DNA from: Clostridia bacterium
GTDB taxonomy: Bacteria > Bacillota > Clostridia > Oscillospirales > CAG-272
Direction: 5' to 3'
NCBI GenBank assembly: GCA_017556845.1
Contig: JAFYMA010000083.1
Coordinates: 1 to 19,208, forward strand
DNA length: 19,208 nt
Each line of letters starts with the position of its first letter. Positions within the stretch are counted from its first letter, which is position 1. Positions 16,975-19,208 of this stretch are shown here, one piece after another. The position numbers and the translations under genes were made by a program. The notes below the pieces were generated by a model. That model ran no database searches, was not told where the DNA came from, and saw only the letters and a program-made list of their open reading frames with translations.

Positions 16975-17589
16975 TCACTCTATTTCAATTGTATTATGCT
17001 CAAAGGCATACTGGGTGTATTCCGCCATCTGTGCACCGAGCCTTGTAAGCTCTCCCATAACACGGCATCTGCCGGTGTCGGTGGTGTACCAATTGTCACG
17101 GCTTATTTCGTTAGTGACAACCGGGCATACGAGTATCTCGCTTTCAGGAAACGCCCACTTGTAGTAAGTGTATGCTCTGCGCGCGTGAAATGCATGGCAT
17201 ACGAGAATTGCACGTTTTATTTGCAGTTCTTTTTTGTCGGTAAGCTTACGGGTAAAGACCGCATTCTGATACGTGTACTGTGCCTCGTCCTCAGGTAAAA
17301 TAGCTTTCATCGGAACGCCTGCCTTGAGCAGTATATCCGTATACATTTCGCACTCCGTTTTATATATGATGCCTTCCGTTTCCGTACCGGGAGCAGAGGG
17401 CAGGTAAGCCCCGCGCTTTATCGAATATTTGCCGGAAGGAATAACGTACGGTGCATATCCCTTGCTATATAGCTCTGCTGCATGTCTCGGAAGCAAGGGA
17501 TTTGAAGAGCCGGGAAGAAATATGACGTCACTTTTCACAGGCTCGTTCTGTAAAAAAATATATTCAGTAGTATCTTTTATAAAATCCAT
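16975..17589 (-). CDS. YdcF/SanA/ElyC-like DUF218 protein
   Basis: A 204-residue protein of the DUF218 (YdcF-like) family. Segments typical of the family are SDVIFLPGSSNPLLPRHAAEL (19-39), a Gly/Ser turn at VIPSGKYS, PEDEAQYTYQNAVFTRKL (about 99-116), and VCHAFHARRAYTYYKW (130-145) with its two His. No transmembrane helix is evident, unlike SanA/ElyC, so this is a soluble type. The biochemical role of such proteins is not settled; some members bind SAM and others affect envelope precursor metabolism. It appears to be the first gene of the leftward operon. Its start has only a weak purine-rich ribosome binding site. Confidence 0.85.
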   Translation of the reverse strand: MDFIKDTTEYIFLQNEPVKSDVIFLPGSSNPLLPRHAAELYSKGYAPYVIPSGKYSIKRGAYLPSAPGTETEGIIYKTECEMYTDILLKAGVPMKAILPEDEAQYTYQNAVFTRKLTDKKELQIKRAILVCHAFHARRAYTYYKWAFPESEILVCPVVTNEISRDNWYTTDTGRCRVMGELTRLGAQMAEYTQYAFEHNTIEIE

Positions 17590-17677
17590 ATTATTTTCTT
17601 TCGTTTTGATTTTTGCTGTGATTAAAATGTGTAATCAGGTTTACTCAATACTTATCAATTACAGCGCGTTGTCCGAA

Positions 17678-17696
17678 TATAATGATAATTATTATT
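17678..17696. promoter_or_regulatory. Fur/PerR-box-like palindrome
   Basis: The 19 bases T-ATAATGATAAT-T-ATTAT-T match the classical Fur consensus GATAATGATAATCATTATC at 16 of 19 positions by my alignment. The 7-1-7 form TGATAATnATTATCA also fits at 12 of 14 fixed positions. A PerR reading fits less well (11 of 14). It is 89 nt upstream of the ydcF-like start and about 170 nt upstream of the pth promoter, so it could act on the leftward operon. AT-rich background lowers certainty, and no iron gene is in the window. Confidence 0.4.
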
Positions 17697-17865
17697 TCGG
17701 CGGTACGTCGTTAAAGATCTTTCGTGTGTGTATGAATATACAGCAAATGTATTTTGCTATGCAATGCACGGCGTATACTCCAGCCTATTATATAACAAAA
17801 AGAAGATAATTGCAAGAGTTTTAAGTAATTAATTATTTTATATATGTAAATTATTCCGAAAACTA

Positions 17866-17894
17866 TTGACTTGTTCACGAAAGCAAGATATAAT
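17866..17894 (+). promoter_or_regulatory. Sigma-A-type promoter for pth
   Basis: TTGACT (-35, 17866-17871) and a perfect TATAAT (-10, 17889-17894) are separated by 17 nt, the ideal spacing. The AT-rich tract just upstream (about 17830-17860) may act as an UP element. A start of transcription near 17901 would give a leader of about 18 nt before the pth ATG. Confidence 0.9.
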
Positions 17895-17918
17895 TATAAA
17901 GGAAACGAGGTGTGACAT

Positions 17919-18512
17919 ATGTTTGGATCAGCAAAGCATGGCGGTGTCGAGTATATAGTTGTATGTCTCGGCAACCCGGGCGAAAAATATACAACAACGC
18001 GTCATAATATGGGCTTTTTGTTTGGTGATTATATTGCTGACAAGCTCGGATTTGAATTCAATAAGATAAAGTTTAAATCGAATTATAATATAACTCAGTT
18101 TGCCGGAAAAAAGGTATTGTTTATGAAACCGCAGACGTTTATGAATTCGTCAGGCGAGGCGGTAGCGGAGGCTGCAAACTTTTATAAGATACCTTCGGAA
18201 AATGTTATCGTTATCGTTGACGATGTGAATTTTGATGTAGGACAGATGCGTATAAGACGCAAGGGCTCGTACGGCGGACACAACGGAATAAAGAGCATAA
18301 ACGAAATGCTTAAAACGGAGAATTATCCGAGAATAAAGCTTGGTGTCGGTAAAAAGCCGCACGCAGATTATGAAATGATTGATTTTGTGCTTGGGAATTT
18401 GCCGAGCGACGAAATGAAGAAGCTGCCCGAGCTTTTTGAAAGAACTATGGGTGCTCTTGAGCTTGTCCTGAACGAAAAATTTGACGATGCTATGCAAAGG
18501 TACAATTCATAA
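17919..18512 (+). CDS. pth: Peptidyl-tRNA hydrolase
   Basis: Releases tRNA from peptidyl-tRNA that drops off the ribosome, a housekeeping activity in the cytoplasm. The 197 residues carry the family's motifs: CLGNPGEKY (Asn19), TTRHNMGF (catalytic His29), KPQTFMNSSG (Asn76), VDDVNFDVG (Asp101/102), and GSYGGHNGIKSI (117-128). The start is the only in-frame ATG near the motif; it gives about ten extra residues (MFGSAKHGGV) before the usual N-terminus. A GAGGTG site lies 6 nt upstream and a near-consensus promoter precedes it. Pth is commonly followed by other housekeeping genes, but here a palindromic non-coding element and a convergent gene follow. Confidence 0.97.
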   Translation: MFGSAKHGGVEYIVVCLGNPGEKYTTTRHNMGFLFGDYIADKLGFEFNKIKFKSNYNITQFAGKKVLFMKPQTFMNSSGEAVAEAANFYKIPSENVIVIVDDVNFDVGQMRIRRKGSYGGHNGIKSINEMLKTENYPRIKLGVGKKPHADYEMIDFVLGNLPSDEMKKLPELFERTMGALELVLNEKFDDAMQRYNS

Positions 18513-18603
18513 AATAAAAAAGGTACTGCCGAAAAGACCAACGGTAGATAGCGTGTTATCCTTAATGGAGAACACGCATCGAGATAAATCCCTTGCGGGA
18601 TTT

Positions 18604-18759
18604 TCGATATACGCCTACGGCGTTCGATATGTGCTGACGCACTCGATATGTTTGCTTCGCAAACGAGGGATTTATCTCATATCGAATCGGCGCAAAGCGG
18701 CAATATATCGAGCCTGAGCGTAGCGAAGGCATATCGAGTCAACAGAGTTGACATATCGA
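18604..18759. repeat. Array of TCGATAT/ATATCGA words with intervening hairpins
   Basis: TCGATAT occurs at 18604, 18624 and 18643, then its complement ATATCGA at 18679, 18705, 18731 and 18753. Between successive words sit short hairpins with different stems: ACGCC/GGCGT (18611-18623), GTGC/GCAC (18631-18642), GTTTGC/GCAAAC (18650-18664), a CGC/GCG stem (18691-18699), GCCT/AGGC (18712-18730) and GTCAAC/GTTGAC (18738-18752). The words of the left half can pair with those of the right half, giving a large branched cruciform-like fold. Confidence 0.9.
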
Positions 18760-18772
18760 CATAAGAAAAAAC

Positions 18773-18815
18773 AAGAGCAAGAATAGAAGGATTCTTTCCT
18801 TTTATTCTTGCTCTT
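18773..18815. terminator. Bidirectional terminator between pth and the spore-protein gene
   Basis: An 18-bp stem (18773-18790 with 18798-18815, one G-U pair) closes a 7-nt loop. An A-rich tract lies to its left and TTTTCTGTTT to its right, so it can terminate transcripts from either side. It lies inside the palindromic element. Confidence 0.85.
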
Positions 18816-18956
18816 TTCTGTTTGTTAGTGGGTTTGGGCTACTGCCCAACTGCATTTGTACTCACAAATGCGATGCTGGTTCTTATCCGAAGTTGAAGGA
18901 TTTTCAATTTCTCCGATAAGAACAGCACGATATTTCGGCAGTATTTTTATGCTTGT

Positions 18957-19157
18957 TTATTTGTTTGTCTTGATGGAGTTTTCGTAGGATTCAACCATCT
19001 TCTTAACCATCTGACCGCCGACGGATCCGGCTTGCTTCGACGTAAGATCGCCGTTGTAGCCCTGCTTGAGGTTAACGCCTACTTCGCTTGCAGCTTCCAT
19101 CTTGAACTTGTTGAGTGCCTCACGTTCTTCGGGCACTATGTTCTTGTTGCTTGACAT
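18957..19157 (-). CDS. Alpha/beta-type small acid-soluble spore protein (SASP)
   Basis: A 66-residue DNA-coating spore protein. The two family motifs are present: KFKMEAASEVGVNL (residues 17-30), which holds the usual site for the GPR germination protease, and the DNA-binding segment LTSKQAGSVGGQMVKKMVESYE (38-59). At the protease site the residue after the Glu is Ala (E21-A22) instead of the more usual Ile, Phe or Val. It has a strong AAAGGAG ribosome binding site about 11 nt upstream. Expression is expected in the forespore under sigma-G, but the upstream promoter is at or beyond the window edge. It shows that the organism belongs to an endospore-forming lineage. Confidence 0.96.
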   Translation of the reverse strand: MSSNKNIVPEEREALNKFKMEAASEVGVNLKQGYNGDLTSKQAGSVGGQMVKKMVESYENSIKTNK

Positions 19158-19208
19158 TTTAAATTACACTCCTTTGCAAAACGTTTTTTCTCCTGCCGCA
19201 ATCGTAAC

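Larger units (their letters stand above)
17590..17918. other. Divergent intergenic region between ydcF-like and pth genes
   Basis: A 329-nt AT-rich region with no convincing gene; a short open frame read through it on the + strand has no ribosome binding site or familiar sequence. It holds the pth promoter near its right end, a Fur/PerR-like palindrome near 17678-17696, and a small hairpin AGCAAA/TTTGCT (17742-17747 and 17753-17758). A promoter for the leftward operon should lie here, but I cannot point to a clear one; a TTGATA-like -35 near 17655 lacks a good -10. Confidence 0.6.
18524..18943. repeat. 420-nt non-coding palindromic (MITE-like) element
   Basis: The element is bounded by perfect 11-nt inverted repeats, TACTGCCGAAA at 18524-18534 and its complement at 18933-18943. 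It exactly fills the space between the convergent pth and spore-protein genes, lying 11 and 13 nt from their stop codons. Almost all of it can be drawn as stem-loops: GCGTGTT/AACACGC (18551-18577), a 13-nt pair (18581-18593 with 18666-18678), the hairpin array at 18604-18759, a terminator (18773-18815), GTTTGGGC/GCCCAAC (18832-18850), GCATTTGT/ACAAATGC (18852-18871), and GTTCTTATC/GATAAGAAC (18879-18923) with an inner stem. No real coding frame or transposase is seen, and no target-site duplication is obvious. A non-autonomous mobile element, a structured RNA, or both would fit. Confidence 0.7.

Noticed and set aside
17429..17809. 126-residue + strand open frame across the ydcF-like gene start and intergenic region
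   Set aside because: It begins antisense to the ydcF-like gene, has no ribosome binding site and gives a low-complexity, unfamiliar protein.
18481..18717. 78-residue open frame running from the end of pth into the palindromic element
   Set aside because: It has no ribosome binding site, reads through hairpins, and overlaps the pth 3' end in another frame.
18604..18759. CRISPR-like array
   Set aside because: The repeated word is only 7 nt, it switches orientation halfway, and the intervening segments are themselves palindromes of 12-20 nt. This is not a direct-repeat/spacer pattern.

Overview
The window looks like chromosomal DNA of a spore-forming, anaerobic gut-type Clostridia, probably close to Oscillospiraceae/Ruminococcaceae. 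The reasons are an alpha/beta-type small acid-soluble spore protein gene at the right end, HPr kinase, a YerC-type TrpR relative, strong AGGAGG-like ribosome binding sites, and MalFG-type sugar permeases grouped with a DUF5696-type protein and an NHL/TPR/Yip1 protein. The exact genus cannot be read from the sequence.

Left third (1-9134, + strand): one operon cut by the left edge. It encodes an ABC permease pair (first gene truncated), a 716-residue membrane protein with a beta-propeller, TPRs and a Yip1 domain, a 1122-residue exported DUF5696-like protein, then a second ABC permease pair. A textbook terminator closes it. No solute-binding protein or ATPase gene is present. The likely theme is capture, and perhaps cleavage, of a surface glycan or oligosaccharide followed by import. 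A separate gene for a large lipoprotein of unknown function follows (9200-10654).

Middle (10657-17589, - strand): eight tightly spaced or overlapping genes, transcribed leftward: ydcF-like, thrC, yerC-like, a methyltransferase, hslO, hprK, wecB/mnaA and a GT32-type glycosyltransferase. They mix amino-acid synthesis, redox chaperoning, carbon catabolite control and cell-wall/surface polysaccharide precursor synthesis. Two junctions use an 8-nt ATGANTGA overlap, which suggests translational coupling. A perfect bidirectional terminator separates the last gene from the convergent lipoprotein gene.

Right part: a 329-nt divergent intergenic region carries a near-consensus promoter for pth (peptidyl-tRNA hydrolase) and a palindrome resembling a Fur/PerR box. 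Between pth and the convergent spore-protein gene lies a 420-nt element (18524-18943). It is bounded by 11-nt inverted repeats and is almost wholly made of hairpins, including an array of three TCGATAT and four ATATCGA words separated by small hairpins, and a bidirectional terminator. This non-coding palindromic element and the double-permease cluster are the most noteworthy parts of the window.
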